The position numbers were made by a program, and so were the translations under genes. 64,000 bases of DNA from Sepioteuthis lessoniana (Eukaryota; Mollusca; Cephalopoda; Myopsida; Loliginidae). This document shows, in pieces, positions 45,309 to 55,871 of this stretch; within the stretch, counting starts at the first letter, position 1, and each line of letters starts with the position of its first letter. The notes below the pieces were generated by a model, which did no database searches, was not told the DNA's origin, and saw nothing but the letters and a program-made list of their open reading frames with translations. The stretch spans positions 79,308,316 through 79,372,315 of the forward strand of contig OY757921.1 of the NCBI GenBank assembly GCA_963585895.1, in the 5' to 3' direction.

Positions 45309-46510
45309 TCAGCGCTCAATCCTGGCCATTGCTGGTTTGAGACTCTTCACAACCCCAAGAAGTGGTCGGTGATCAGTGGTGATTATGAATTTTTCTCCAT
45401 ACAAATAAAGGTGGAAGTGTTCAGCTGCATACACAACAGCCAACATCTTTCTTTCAGTCTGGGAGTATCGCTGTTCTACCTCTGTTTGTACACGACTAGC
45501 ATAGCACAGTATTTTCCCATTTTGTGTGAGGACTGCGCCTAATCCGACAGGGCTCGCGTCGACAAGGATATTTGTATCTTTATTAGGGTCAAAATAGGCC
45601 ATAATTCTAGCTCCAGTCAGAACCCCCTTCAGCTTGTTTAATGCTAGTTCTCCCCTCTCCGACCATCTCCATTCTGCGTCCTTCCTTGTGAGTTTTCTAA
45701 GTGGCTCACTGATTATGGCGTAGTGTAGGATGAATCTCGGCACATACCGTCATGCCTAAAAACGATCGAACTTCACCAACGCTAGTGAGGGTGCATTTTA
45801 CTCTTACAGAGACCTTCTCTGGATCAGGTGACACTCCATTTTCACTGAAAATATGTCCAAAGAAGTTTAGTTCTCGCACAGAGAAAGGGATTTTTTCTCT
45901 GTTCAGCCTGGCTCCAGCATTCTGTAGATGTTCCAGTGTAGACCTCAGGCTGCTATCATGTGAGATTTGGTTACGTCCATAAATTATTATGTTGTCCGAA
46001 AGATTTTTGACACCTGGGATGCCTGTGAGGTCAGAAATTGCCTTTTGGAATAGCTCAGAAGCTGCGTTTACTCCAAAAAGTAGGCGCTTGTAGCGAAATA
46101 GTCTTGCATGTGTGACGAATGTTCTGATATGCCAGCTAGATTCTCCAAGTTCCACTTGGTGGTGTGCATTTGAGAGATCTGATTTGCTGAAAACCGTCGA
46201 GCCGTTTAGATCTGCAATTAAGTCGTCCATGGTCGGCATTGGGTGTTTTATCCTTTGGATGGCTTCATTTGCCTTCCTCATGTCGATGCAAATACGTACA
46301 CCCTTGTTTTTTCTTGGGGACTACCACTACAGGGCTTACCCATGGGGTAGGGCCAGTGACATCCTCAATGACGTCCATTTCTCTGAGGCGTTTTAATTCT
46401 ACCTCAACGTCCTTCCTCACGTGCAAAGGTATTTTACGGTGTCGTTGCGTTACTGGGGAAACAGAGGATTCGATGTGGAGGTTGATAATGACTCCAGAAA
46501 TTTTCCTCAT
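45309..46510 (-). pseudogene. Gypsy reverse transcriptase and RNase H, disrupted
   Basis: Minus strand. The RT frame (46510-45706) has TPWVSPVVVVPKKKQG, FSKSDLSNAHHQVELGE and KRLLFGVNAASELFQKAI, and its catalytic strand reads NLSDNIIIYG. RNase H follows (45743-45309) with LVDASPVGLGAVLTQ, SQTERKMLAVVYAAEHF and TTDHRPLLG. The second Asp of the RT catalytic pair is Asn, and frameshifts separate the parts near 46281 and 45743, so RT activity is not expected. Confidence 0.88.
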
Positions 46511-46580
46511 TTTGCCGTTAAACAGTGAAGGGAAATCGTCTGGAATGGGGACTGACGCGTAAATGTGAAATTAAATGTTA

Positions 46581-46850
46581 TTATGCTTCGGCAGAGTGGG
46601 CGCTAAGCAAATTCTGCTGTCCAAGTAGGGGGCTTTCATCGTCAACCACGAATATCTTGGCTCTGCAGCATTTTCCCCGGGATTTCATCGTGTTATCAAT
46701 AAATCCTCGGACAGGTATCACCTGTTGGGATCTGTTGGCAAATAATCGAGTTGTTGTGCGGTGTATAGCTGGTCTATGTTTTAAGCCGTTATACACACGC
46801 GTCCAGAAATTATGTTGACACTAGCGCCAGTGTCTAGAACGAATGTTATA
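46581..46850 (-). pseudogene. Gypsy aspartic protease
   Basis: The active-site motif FVLDTGASVNII lies at about 46810-46845 on the minus strand, at the end of the gag-side frame. The rest of the fold continues in a different frame downstream. Confidence 0.8.
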
Positions 46851-47863
46851 AGGGGATCATTTACCAGAGCAGTGACTTTAGGTGTCTTTGTCGACGTGTG
46901 AGGTATAATCATGAATACAGACTCGTCACTCGACGTAGAAGGGCTTACTGAAGGATGGGTGAAGCAAATCTGTCTTATCGGCTTGGAGTTACATACTCTA
47001 GCAAAATGGTTCGTTTTATGGCAGTTTCTACACTCCTGACCTCGGGCTGGACTAGTAGACTGTGTTGAAGAGTATCTACAATAGTAACAGGTAAGTCCGC
47101 CATCTTTTTTATATCCCCCACATGCTTGGGGCTTCGAGGTAACTAGGCGACAGTCATGTTGCTGGTATCTGGAATAGCCGTTACTAGAGTTGGTGGTACT
47201 TTTACTACTGCTGCGGTTGTTATTTCTGTGTGTACATTGCTTGTCGTTTTCATTTTTGTTGTAAGACGACAGCTCGTGAATTTCTTTTCGTTTCATCTCT
47301 GTAGCACGCACATGAGCTAATTCTATGGCTCTGGCTTGGTCTAAAACCTGTTTTAGGGAGGAATTTTCGCTCAGCACCTTTCTTCAAAGATTAGAAGACA
47401 AGCATCCTTGAAGAATTTGGGCAAGAATTTCTCGGTCGGTGTTTTCAAAATCACACGTAGAAGCCAGAGTTCGTAGCCTTGCGTGATAGGCGTCTAAATT
47501 TTCATCCGGGTTTTGCAGGGCTCGTCGAAATTTGAAAATTTCGTATGTATTATATTGGGGCGTGAATTCGTCTGTTAGCGACTTTTTCGTCGTTTCATAC
47601 TCATTAAGTATTGTAGAACCATCCTCTGTTGTAGTGGTGACGCAAATTCCTTTCTGCTGGTTTGTGAAACTTTGATAAATATCGGTGTCTTCGTCTACTG
47701 CGTAACGGAGAAGTGTCGCTTTCCGTTTTTTGTCGCTGTCAATGTCCAGGACAACGAATAAATTTTCCAGCTTGTCTATTCATTTCTTCGAACGTATGCT
47801 GGTTGTGTTGGGGTCTGCGAAGACACTAAAAGTCGGGAAAACTGGTAAACCTCTACTGGCCAT
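46850..47863 (-). pseudogene. Gypsy gag, disrupted
   Basis: The ATG at 47863 is followed by a capsid-like region interrupted by a TGA in place of Trp (about 47780) and a further break near 47380. The nucleocapsid part has basic Asn/Ser-rich sequence and a zinc knuckle CRNCHKTNHFARVC (about 46990-47035), with a second CxxC upstream. It packages the element's RNA in intact relatives. Confidence 0.8.
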
Positions 47864-47944
47864 TATTTTTCTTTTGTGTGTTGACTTCTTTCCTAAAACT
47901 GTTTTATACACGTGAGCTTGTCACGAAAATCTACGTCGCCAAAA

Positions 47945-48184
47945 TGTAATGTCTAAAGCTCGGCTCGCAGTTAACAAAGAAAAGAACGGAACACAAAGAG
48001 ATGTTAACAGCTCGCTGCCGGAGTTAGGACTGACTTATTCTCCAGCAATATACTTTACTTACATTATTTACAAGTGCCGCTGTTTTCTCATGACTCAACT
48101 TTTACTTCCTTTTCCGGATAGGTCAAGGGAGATATATGCTTGTGACATGGTTTGGGGTTACTTCCCTTTGATTGGAATAATACA
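47945..48184 (-). repeat. 5' LTR of the Gypsy element
   Basis: 240 bp, partner of 42831-43071. Just inside it on the minus strand TTTTGGCGACGTAGATTTTCG begins with TGGCGAC, a plausible tRNA primer-binding site. Confidence 0.93.
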
Positions 48185-48275
48185 GTTCATTTTCAACACA
48201 TTTCAAAACAGGAGTCAGGTTTTCAAGTTAGTCAAGAACTTTGAAGTTCATGGTACTTGTGAGGATCATATGTAA
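48185..48275 (+). pseudogene. DDE-type transposase N-terminus, continuation after the LTR element
   Basis: It resumes after the GTTCA target site as FNTFQNRSQVFKLVKNFEVH and GTCEDHM, then TAA. This is the second half of the helix-turn-helix region. The catalytic domain is missing. Confidence 0.8.
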
Positions 48276-49008
48276 CATAGCCATACATGAATACGTGAAA
48301 TGTACATATTCATACCAGTACGCAAAACGTTCATAATGTCCATAACGCACATATAGATAACATAGGAATCCCGAAACACAAAAAACATTTACGACTTCTT
48401 AGTTCAGGTACGAAATTTTTTTTACCTTTGAGTTTAAAGGTTTTTCGACATGAGAAAGAGAGAGGCACAATCTTTCTAAGAAGACTTTTCCATCTGCCCC
48501 AAACCACGTGCGGCACCCACCGCAAGAACTCGGCGAGCTCCGAAAGTCAACCGTCTTCTTCGGACGCTAAAACTCAACTCACTGACTTTTCTCAAATCCA
48601 AGCCCATTGCTTCCGGTGTGTGACGTCATTCACACCTCCTAGTCAAATTTCCTATCTGGGGTTTTATTTTGACATCTCTGAATGACACATCCTCTCCGCA
48701 CACGCGTGAACACCTGCGTTAATATTGCACCTAACTAACCCATGCGCTAAGCGAAAGGTTCTCAGCCTAACTAAACCGAAAGGCAAGATATATAAAACGA
48801 AATCCCTCGGTCAATATATTACACATAGAGTAACAGGTACCTCGTCGTCTGGACCTCAGGAGGAATGTGTACGCGTTATCAACAGCATAGCACACCGCTT
48901 TATAAGTGCCTTCAACTAAACTAGAGCTCTTCTTGACATTTTTGGTTCGTGTTTGAGACTAAATGTTTGCAGTTCTAAAAAAGTTATTCTTTTTAACTTC
49001 ATTTGCTT
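48276..49008. other. Unassigned, less AT-rich
   Basis: An 85-codon plus-strand frame (48431-48685) contains GTHRKNSASSESQPSSSDAK. I recognise no family, and it may be part of an LTR or old transposon. Confidence 0.3.
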
Positions 49009-49009
49009 G

Positions 49010-49412
49010 CCCAGTTGGCTGGGGCTGTAGAATACAACGACTGTATCTCTGCAGAGAGGTAAGATCTACCCACCCCGCCTCAACGAGTGTCTTAGATATG
49101 ACACTAAACAATCTGATGTTGAGGTTCCAGTAATGTTGGAGCTTTGGGAAATGCGGAGTACCCCTTCATTGCTATCGCTCCCAGGTCCACTCTGGCCCGG
49201 AGTGGTAGCACCTGATAGGGTCCTATCTATGGGTTAAATAGAAATAAAATGTGTACTTAGGCTAAACTGAATTGCTTGAAATAGAGAAATGTTTTTGATA
49301 AACTGTTTACTTATGCAAAACTAAATTGTTTGAAATAGAACTGTTTATTTGTATAAAAATGAATTTGGCATTAAATAACCAACAAATATGCCATAAAACC
49401 CAAACAAACAAT
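49010..49412 (+). repeat. SINE-C
   Basis: Complete: head GCCCAGTTGGCTGGGGCTGT, core CCACTCTGGCCCGGAGTGG, two internal units and tail GCATTAAATAACC, with a small deletion in the tail. Confidence 0.87.
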
Positions 49413-49593
49413 CTATCGATCATTTGTGGTCTTTGATTTGTGCTCTATCCTTTTGTTTCAAAAATTATGAAACAGCATATATATATATATATATATATAA
49501 AGATTGTCTGTTTGTCCAACAAAGAAAAGAAAATATTTTTAAGTGAATAAGTCCGCAAATGATTCCAAATTTAAAATTAAAAGCCTAAGTTTT

Positions 49594-49806
49594 CGCCAAT
49601 GGTCCGGGAAACCGGGCTTCTATCCCAAGTCGAGTCATACCAAAGACTCAAAAAATGGTACTTGACACCGCCTTGCCTAACACTCAGCATTATAATGTAC
49701 GGATCAAGGGTAAAGTGGAGCAATCCAGGGAATGGAGTAGCGCCCTCCCCTATACATTGGGCTAGTAGCGATTGAAAGGAGAGCCTTCGGGTCGCCCTCG
49801 ACTAAA
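49594..49806 (+). repeat. SINE-B, 5' truncated
   Basis: Starts at TTCGCCAATGGTCCGGG and ends GGTCGCCCTCGACTAAA, lacking the first 25 bases and the TTACT tail. A (TA)n run precedes it at 49478-49499. Confidence 0.8.
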
Positions 49807-50182
49807 GGGAGACAATTTATTTGATATACTTGTCCTCTTCACGTTTTGGACTTTACGTCTTTTTCAGAAGATTTCGAATGCTGAGGAATCTCATATAATC
49901 TGCATGATAGCGAGTGACTATACTTATATATATCACTTGCCCTGGATTACTATACACAATTGTGAGTCAGACAAATATTTAGAATTTACCCGTTACAAGC
50001 CATAGCTCCAGTAGTCGTCCATCACTGGATGCTCCATGAACAAAACCACGCGCGCCAAAAAAAAATTTTTCAAACAAATATCGATTTTCAAACATATTTA
50101 AAGTATTCACAAACAAGAACATTCATTTTAACTTCATTTTATTAACAAAAATAATTGATTAGTATTTTACATGAATACAAGT

Positions 50183-50392
50183 GTTCGCCAATGGTCCAGG
50201 TCGAGTTATACCAAAGACTCAAAAATGGTACGTGATGCCGCCTTGCTTAACACTCAGCATTATAAAGTAAGGATTAAGGATAAAGTGAAGCAATCCAGGG
50301 AAGGGGTTGTACCCTCTCCTACAATTTGGTGTAGTAGCTATTGAAAAGGGAGCCTTCAGGTCACCCTCGTTTAAGGTCACCAAATTTACTTA
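50183..50392 (+). repeat. SINE-B, internal deletion
   Basis: GTGTTCGCCAATGGTCCAGG joins directly to TCGAGTTATACC, deleting the B-box region. The 3' end is AAGGTCACCAAATTTACTTA. Confidence 0.8.
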
Positions 50393-50717
50393 ATTTTACA
50401 TGAAAATATGATACTGGTGAGGTTTTAAGCTACCAAGTCGCTAACTGAACAACTCCTAAAAGCCCAACTCTACTAAATTTTAAATTTCAGTACTTGTGTC
50501 TTTAGGTGCTACTTTTAAAATAAACTACTCGAATTTGGACTCTGAACGAGAAGGACAAGATTCATTATTTATGTATTCATAATGTAATATGTTACCCGAT
50601 GAAGATATAACTAATACACACTATGTATAAATTATCATTCTCGTATAAAACCAGAAGTAACTAATCCTTTAACACCAGCAGCTTTTTTTTACGTATTATT
50701 ATATTTGTTATGCTCTA
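50393..50717. other. AT-rich, no feature seen
   Basis: No repeat copy or coding sequence recognised. Confidence 0.5.
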
Positions 50718-51050
50718 TGCATGTTTTTCACACTAGCATCTGCTGGTAATCGTTTATTGGAGTCTGAATGACAGCAACTCTCCTCAGTTTTCTTGAACTT
50801 TTCTGAGCATTGTAGCCAATCTTTAAAATGTTGTGGTCTCGAGAGTTTCGATTCTTCCTCTGATTTTCAATTCCTCCAGTCTTTTTCACACTAACTACAG
50901 TTGGTAACACAGTCACCCTCAAGTTACAGTTTTGTTTTTTGGGGGTTTTTTTTTACTTCTCTGGAAAGGTCTGTGTACTTGTCTATCTGTTCGTTTTCTT
51001 TTCTTTGTCAGCCTGGCAGCAAAATCCACTAAGTGACACTTGTTATTGTT
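50718..51050 (-). pseudogene. REL-endonuclease-type LINE fragment, copy 1
   Basis: The minus-strand frame contains LRVTVLPTVVSV and KKTGGIENQRKNRNSRDHNI. It corresponds to the C-terminal end VTIVPIVIGALGT... of copy 3. It is decayed, and its upstream part continues to about 51050. Confidence 0.6.
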
Positions 51051-51369
51051 GAAATTCACTTTAGTCAGAAATAACAGTCGGGCCTGAGGTTATCTGCCCA
51101 AAACCATTTTTTGTAGGAGTGAGTTACCTGCCCTTAGACTTTTGTTGTTTTTGTTGTTGTTGTTGTTATAAAATGAATGAAACACCTCGTGTGTTGATAA
51201 CAGTCCTGGTGTGTTGCTTCGTTATTTAATTGGAAGTTATCTCATGTCTAAATGACTGACTGCGCTTGCCAGAAAGAAAAAGGTATGTCTCCTTTTTTTT
51301 AAGAGTTTAAGTCAACAAATTTCCAACAGTTATTCGGTTGCGTATTATCAATTTTTTCTAAAATTGATC

Positions 51370-52180
51370 CTTGTAGTGTTGTGTTTTGTTGCTATCAAAA
51401 GAGATTCAGTTCCTTTCTTGAAGTTTCCCTTTCTTAGCCATGTCCAGGTCTTCTTGTGTGCAATTAACATTATCATCATTATCATATTCGTGTTTTTGAC
51501 ACCAGTTTTAACTGCTGTTTATTTTTATTTGTTTGTTTTTTTTGGTACTAAAGTCGAAGCGGCAGCAAGTCTCCCCAGGTCTCTTGGACTCTTCTAAGTA
51601 TTGTAACACACTAGTCTCCACTTGCCCGACTCACTCATCGTTCCAAAGGCACCAAATACAATTGATATAACTGTCACCTTCGTTTTGCAGTTTTTTGCAG
51701 CTCTCTGACAAGGTCCAGGTATTTGTCAATCTTTTCGCTTCCTTTTTGGAACGGCAAAATCCACAAGATAACATGTTCTTTTCTTCTTGTTAAGTAATGT
51801 TTCATCTAATTTCTTAGTCGGGATTGGCAGATCCGTTTGTATCTCAAAGTCCCAGAGAATTTTATGAGACTCATTTGATTGGTCAGATTCTATTTCTGCA
51901 TTTAACATCAGTAAGCAGTGTCAAATTTTAATTTCTTGCACAATTCCCAGTAAATAATTTTTCCCACCCAGTCGTGTCTAGTCTTGCATTCCTTTTAATT
52001 GTGATTAACCGTTTCATCTATGTCACCCCATAACCCACATTTACTATTCTTCTGTATATTATTGATTTTTGTTTTTATTGTATTATTTTGTGCTGCTATC
52101 AAAAGAGATTCCGTTTCTCTCATGAGATTTCCTCTTCTTAGCCATGTCCAGACCATCTCGTGTGCATTTTTTTAGTTTCC
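51370..52180 (-). pseudogene. REL-endonuclease-type LINE fragment, copy 2
   Basis: Minus strand: KILWDFEIQTDLPIPTKKLD and RTCYLVDFAVPKRK match copy 3 in order. Near 52000 a degraded zinc-finger-like stretch (NSKCGLWGDIDETV) is followed by KTRHDWVGKIIYWE-type sequence. The blocks at 51375-51462 and 52090-52172 resemble each other, suggesting a partial duplication inside the array. Confidence 0.6.
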
Positions 52181-52199
52181 TGCTTAACGTATCATCTAA

Positions 52200-52745
52200 C
52201 TCCATTAGAGTTTTTCACATCAGTGTGAGCTGATGGTTTTTCACTGGAGTTTGAGTGACAGCAAGTCTCCTCAAGTCTCCAGGACTCGTCTCAGGATTCT
52301 GGCCGTTCTTAGCAATGCTATCGTTTGGATAGTCTCTACCCGTCCGCCAACGACCAAGTCCTCCAGGCCTTTTGATAATCCTTTTGTTATTGTGCCTAAC
52401 GCACCAATCACAATTGGCACAATCGTTACTTTCATGTTCCACTGCTTTTTCAATTCTCTTGCAAGATCGAGGTACTTATCTTTCTTTTCACTTTTCTTCA
52501 GATTTATTCTGTGGTCCGCCTTGACAGCAAAGCCGACAATTTTGCAGATTCTCTTTTTTTCTTTTGTTGATTATTATGAGGTCTGGTCTTCTGGCCGGGA
52601 TTAGATGATCCGTTTGTATATTAAAGTCCCATAGGAGTTTATGCGAGTCATTTTCTAAGACAGGTGCTGGGTTGTGCATATACCATTTGTTTGTATGGTC
52701 GATTATTATTATTATTATTATCATTTTACTTCTTTGAGAGTTTTT
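52200..52745 (-). pseudogene. REL-endonuclease-type LINE fragment, copy 3
   Basis: The best copy: KWYMHNPAPVLENDSHKLLW, NIQTDHLIPARRPDLIIINK, and after a frameshift WNMKVTIVPIVIGALGTITK and ALLRTARILRRVLET. RRPDLIII...DFAVP (the latter in copy 2) has the PD-(D/E)xK spacing of restriction-like endonucleases, which close the ORF of R2/R4/NeSL-type LINEs. The family assignment is inference. An (ATT)n run sits at its upstream end (52700-52722). Confidence 0.65.
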
Positions 52746-53338
52746 CACTCCAGCGTTAGCTAATGATCTTTCACTAGAGTTTGAGTGACAGCAAGTCTCC
52801 TCAAGTCTCCAGGATTTTTTTCGGTATTCTGGCCGATCTTAAAAATGATCTATTCTGGATGGTTTCCACTTGTCCTCTGATTTCCAAGTTTTCCAGTCAC
52901 CTAACTAAGCATGTGGAAATTGTTCCGAGCGCACTAATTATAGTTGGTATATCCGTCACTTTCATGTGCCATAGAATTTTAGTTCTCAGGCAAGGTCAAG
53001 GTACTTATCTCGTTTTTCGCTCTCTTTTATTTCTACTTTGTGGTCCACCTGGACTGCAAAGTCCACTATTCGACAGGTTCTCTCTCCTTTTTTTTTTTAA
53101 CTTTATTTCTTTTTGTTGACTATCACTAGGTTTGGTCGTCTGGTCGAGATCAGGTGATCTGTTTGTATCTGAAATTCCCAGAGAACCTTCAACGTCTCAT
53201 TCTCCAGGACGAATTCTGGAGTGTACATATACCATTTGTCTGTATAGTCAAATTTAAATTTCTGGCACAATTCCCAGTAGATCATTTTCCCTATCCAATC
53301 GTGTCTAGTCTTATACTCTTTTTGCACTAATCTGCAAC
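52746..53338 (-). pseudogene. REL-endonuclease-type LINE fragment, copy 4
   Basis: Minus strand: KTRHDWIGKMIYWELCQKFK, DKWYMYTPEFVLENETLKVL and IQTDHLISTRRPNLVIVNKK, continuing with frameshifts to the C-terminus. The PD of the nuclease motif is PN here. It is directly preceded (on the plus strand, followed) by a minisatellite. Confidence 0.65.
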
Positions 53339-53545
53339 GTTCGCTTATTATGTGATTGATTATTTCGCCTCTATTATGTGATTGATTGTTTCGCCTCTAT
53401 TATGTGATTGATTGTTTCGCTTATGTGATTGATTGTTTCGCTTATGTGATTGATTGTTTCGCTTATTAAGTGATTGATTGTTTCGCTTATTAAGTGATTG
53501 ATTGTTTCGTTTCTATTATTATTATTATTATTATCATTCTCCATT
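53339..53545. repeat. Minisatellite (TTATGTGATTGATTGTTTCGC)n and (ATT)n
   Basis: Seven units of 22-28 bp, sharing GTGATTGATTGTTTCGC, differ only by insertion of CTCTA or TTAA. They end in an (ATT)n run. The array adjoins the fourth LINE fragment. Confidence 0.92.
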
Positions 53546-53656
53546 ATCATTAGGGTGTCATTAATGGGTCAAATAAAATCGATAGAAAATTATTAATACT
53601 GCATAGGAATACATGAAACGATATTACTGTGCAAAGAAATGATCATCATTGCTAGA

Positions 53657-54386
53657 GTGAGTCAAAAGTTTTGCAATAATATGGTATGTTTTAGTTTGCA
53701 GTATGCAGATCACGTGGTCGAAGCAGTTTAAGCCGTAGTAGGCTGACGCTGTGATTACTAGTATGGTGGTAGTTGGTGCGCTGACACGTTGTGCATTACT
53801 TCAATCCATGTGTGATTTGAAAGTCACACATATGAACATGTAATGAAGTCTAATTCAGGAACTTATAGTTTACTGGGCCTTAACGCCGCCGAAAGAACCA
53901 AAAGCCTTTGTTGAGCAAAAGGTGAAAGCGCTGTTGATTACAGCAAAGTAACCATATGCTTCAAGAAATTTATGGAGATGCCCCTGGTGTAATGGTTATC
54001 GTTGTAGGAAATGGACACGGCGACACGAGTGCAAAACCTGGACGAGACTGATTACGTTTCACATAGCATTAATACCCTTGGGAAAGGTATGAATCCAATT
54101 GTTCTCCCTCCAGCTATGAGTAAAATAGTAGGGCAGACTGGGTTCTTCAGCCTAGGTGAGGCAACTAGTCTAGGGGAAGGAACAGTCTGAATTCAAACCA
54201 GTTAAAGTCCGCTTAACAATTGACCTTGTGTCATATCCTGCCCGAGCGGAGGGGTTGGGTAAATATGATATACTTCAAGAAATTTCGCTCATGCTGCAAA
54301 AACGTTAATGATCAGGCAAAGTTATGCTGGCCAGAAAGTGTAAATTCCGTGCTCCAAGCAACAGGGGCAAATCCGATAAGTAGCTT
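53657..54386 (+). mobile_element. Mariner DNA-binding-domain derivative (fourth copy), split by a SINE-D
   Basis: The left end is TGAGTCAAAAGTTTTGCAATA. Broken codons around 53830-53970 and 54273-54386 correspond to the helix-turn-helix region. It breaks off at about 54386 without a right terminal repeat, running into the unassigned segment at 54387. Confidence 0.75.
53972..54272 (+). repeat. SINE-D with 13-bp exact target duplication
   Basis: Head GATGCCCCTGGTGTAATGGT, central block AATACCCTTGGGAAAGG and CAGCTATGAGTAAAATAG, tail TTGACCTTGTGTCATATCC. It is flanked by CTTCAAGAAATTT at 53959-53971 and 54273-54285. Confidence 0.92.
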
Positions 54387-54640
54387 TTTAGCTGGGTCGT
54401 CTGGCATTCGTGTCGGATGGGATGTAAAGGTCAATGATAGATTCGAAGCCGAATGGCCCCCAGCTTCAGCTGGGCCACCTGTGGGTAGACGAAGAATCAC
54501 TGACAAGTACAGCATCGCACTAGACCTTCGGGTCTGATTCAAGCTATAAGCCGAGATACGTGCCGAACTCTCATTGCACTTAGTGGATCCATATCCAGCA
54601 GGGTCACCAAACTCACATTGCATGCAGTGAGCCTATGACC
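54387..54640 (+). other. GC-richer segment with two stable hairpins
   Basis: Found once in the window. GGCCCCCAGC-TTCA-GCTGGGCC (54455-54476) and AGACC-TTCG-GGTCT (54522-54535, a UUCG-type tetraloop) can form RNA hairpins. It may be part of an unidentified SINE or a structured RNA. The remainder to 54954 is unassigned. Confidence 0.4.
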
Positions 54641-54954
54641 AATATAGTCCAGTAGGACACAAGCCAAAACTCGTAACCGTAAACGTACGAGCTAATTTAT
54701 TAAAAACTTGTTTAATATTCTCAAACTCTTTTCTGTCTTACTATCACTAAAGCATTTTTAAAGGTTGAAGACTCCTTAATTATGAAATTCCTTGGTCGAT
54801 TAGACTCAAAATCCAACTCAAAAGAAGATTTTGTACGCTAGATCACAAGGCCTTTTGGAATAAAACGAAACGAAAAAGCTGAATCGGCGGCCAAGTCGGT
54901 TTAAATATGGCCTCCGACAAAGTTAAAAATCCATACACTGACTGACATGAATGG

Positions 54955-55361
54955 CATAGTCGGCTGGGGTTGCAGAATATACCGACTGCATCTCTACACA
55001 GGGGTAAGATTCCCCATTCCTGGATATGACACTAAATAATCTGATGTTGAGACTCCGGTAATGTTGAAGCTTTGGGGAATGTGGAGTACCCCTTTATTGC
55101 AATCGCTCCCAGGTCCATTCTGACCCGGAATGGTATCACCTGAAAGGGTCCTATCTGGGTTAAATAGAACTAAACAGTGTACTTATGCTAAACTGAATTG
55201 TTCGATATAGAACTGTTTTTCCATTTAACTGTGTGAAAACAAAAACTGTACTTATGCTCAACTGAATTGTTTGAAATAGAACTGTTTATACTTATAAAAT
55301 GGATTTGGCATTGAATAACCTACAATGGTTGATATGTCATAAAACCAAACCAAACCAAACT
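54955..55361 (+). repeat. SINE-C
   Basis: Head ATAGTCGGCTGGGGTTGCAG, core CATTCTGACCCGGAATGG, two internal units and tail GGCATTGAATAACC...GATATGTCATAAAACC. Confidence 0.85.
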
Positions 55362-55639
55362 GACTTGAAACCCAAAATCAATAAATTCTTCTATACAAGA
55401 TAGCAACAACACTGGAATAACAACGTACACAATAAACTCTTTTTGATAATACCCACTAGAAGAATAGAAACCAGTTTTCAGAAGGTCTAGAAGAGAACAA
55501 GTCACTATATCCTGATTACACATAGGTCACACAAGACTTACGCATTCCTTTATATATAAACAAGAACAACTACAGTGTATAGAATGTCAAACACCCTACA
55601 CTGTTTAACATTTTCTCATACAATACAAATATCTAGCTT

Positions 55640-55770
55640 TCATTAGACTATAGGATTTAAACTCCTATATTTTAAAATGGCCGTGATACCACTTGTTCCC
55701 GAAACAAAGATGGCGGACGCCTGTAAACTAATCCGTCTCTGCAACCTACTGGTCAGGAAAGTCACGTGAT
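55640..55770 (+). promoter_or_regulatory. Possible promoter / first-exon region with AAGATGGCGGAC
   Basis: ACAAAGATGGCGGACGCC (55705-55722) is a strong match to the YY1-type start-site element of housekeeping genes. Its ATG opens 19 codons (MADACKLIRLCNLLVRKVT) before a stop. Local sequence is less AT-rich. No downstream exon could be identified. Confidence 0.3.
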
Positions 55771-55871
55771 TTGTTCTCACAAATACGTCCGCAACTTTGA
55801 TTTTGTCCCTCGCATTTGGAGCCGATCTCATGACAAGGATTGCATTTATATACTCTCGTCTTCCAAGAACT

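Larger units (their letters stand above)
42831..48184 (-). mobile_element. Ty3/Gypsy LTR retrotransposon with both LTRs
   Basis: Boundaries are set by paired LTRs (42831-43071 and 47945-48184), each TGTAAT...TACA, and the 5-bp duplication GTTCA (42826-42830, 48185-48189). On the minus strand the order is gag, protease, reverse transcriptase, RNase H, integrase, which is Ty3/Gypsy order. No envelope gene is seen. The LTRs differ at about 24 of 241 positions by eye (about 90% alike), so the insertion is old. Coding sequence is broken in several places, and a 612-bp foreign insert sits near the end of pol (43423-44034). Confidence 0.93.

Noticed and set aside
53985-54060. tRNA-like A and B boxes suggesting tRNA genes (also in every SINE-A, -B and -D copy)
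   Set aside because: The boxes belong to SINE heads. No acceptor-stem pairing or complete cloverleaf was seen, and each is joined to a SINE body.
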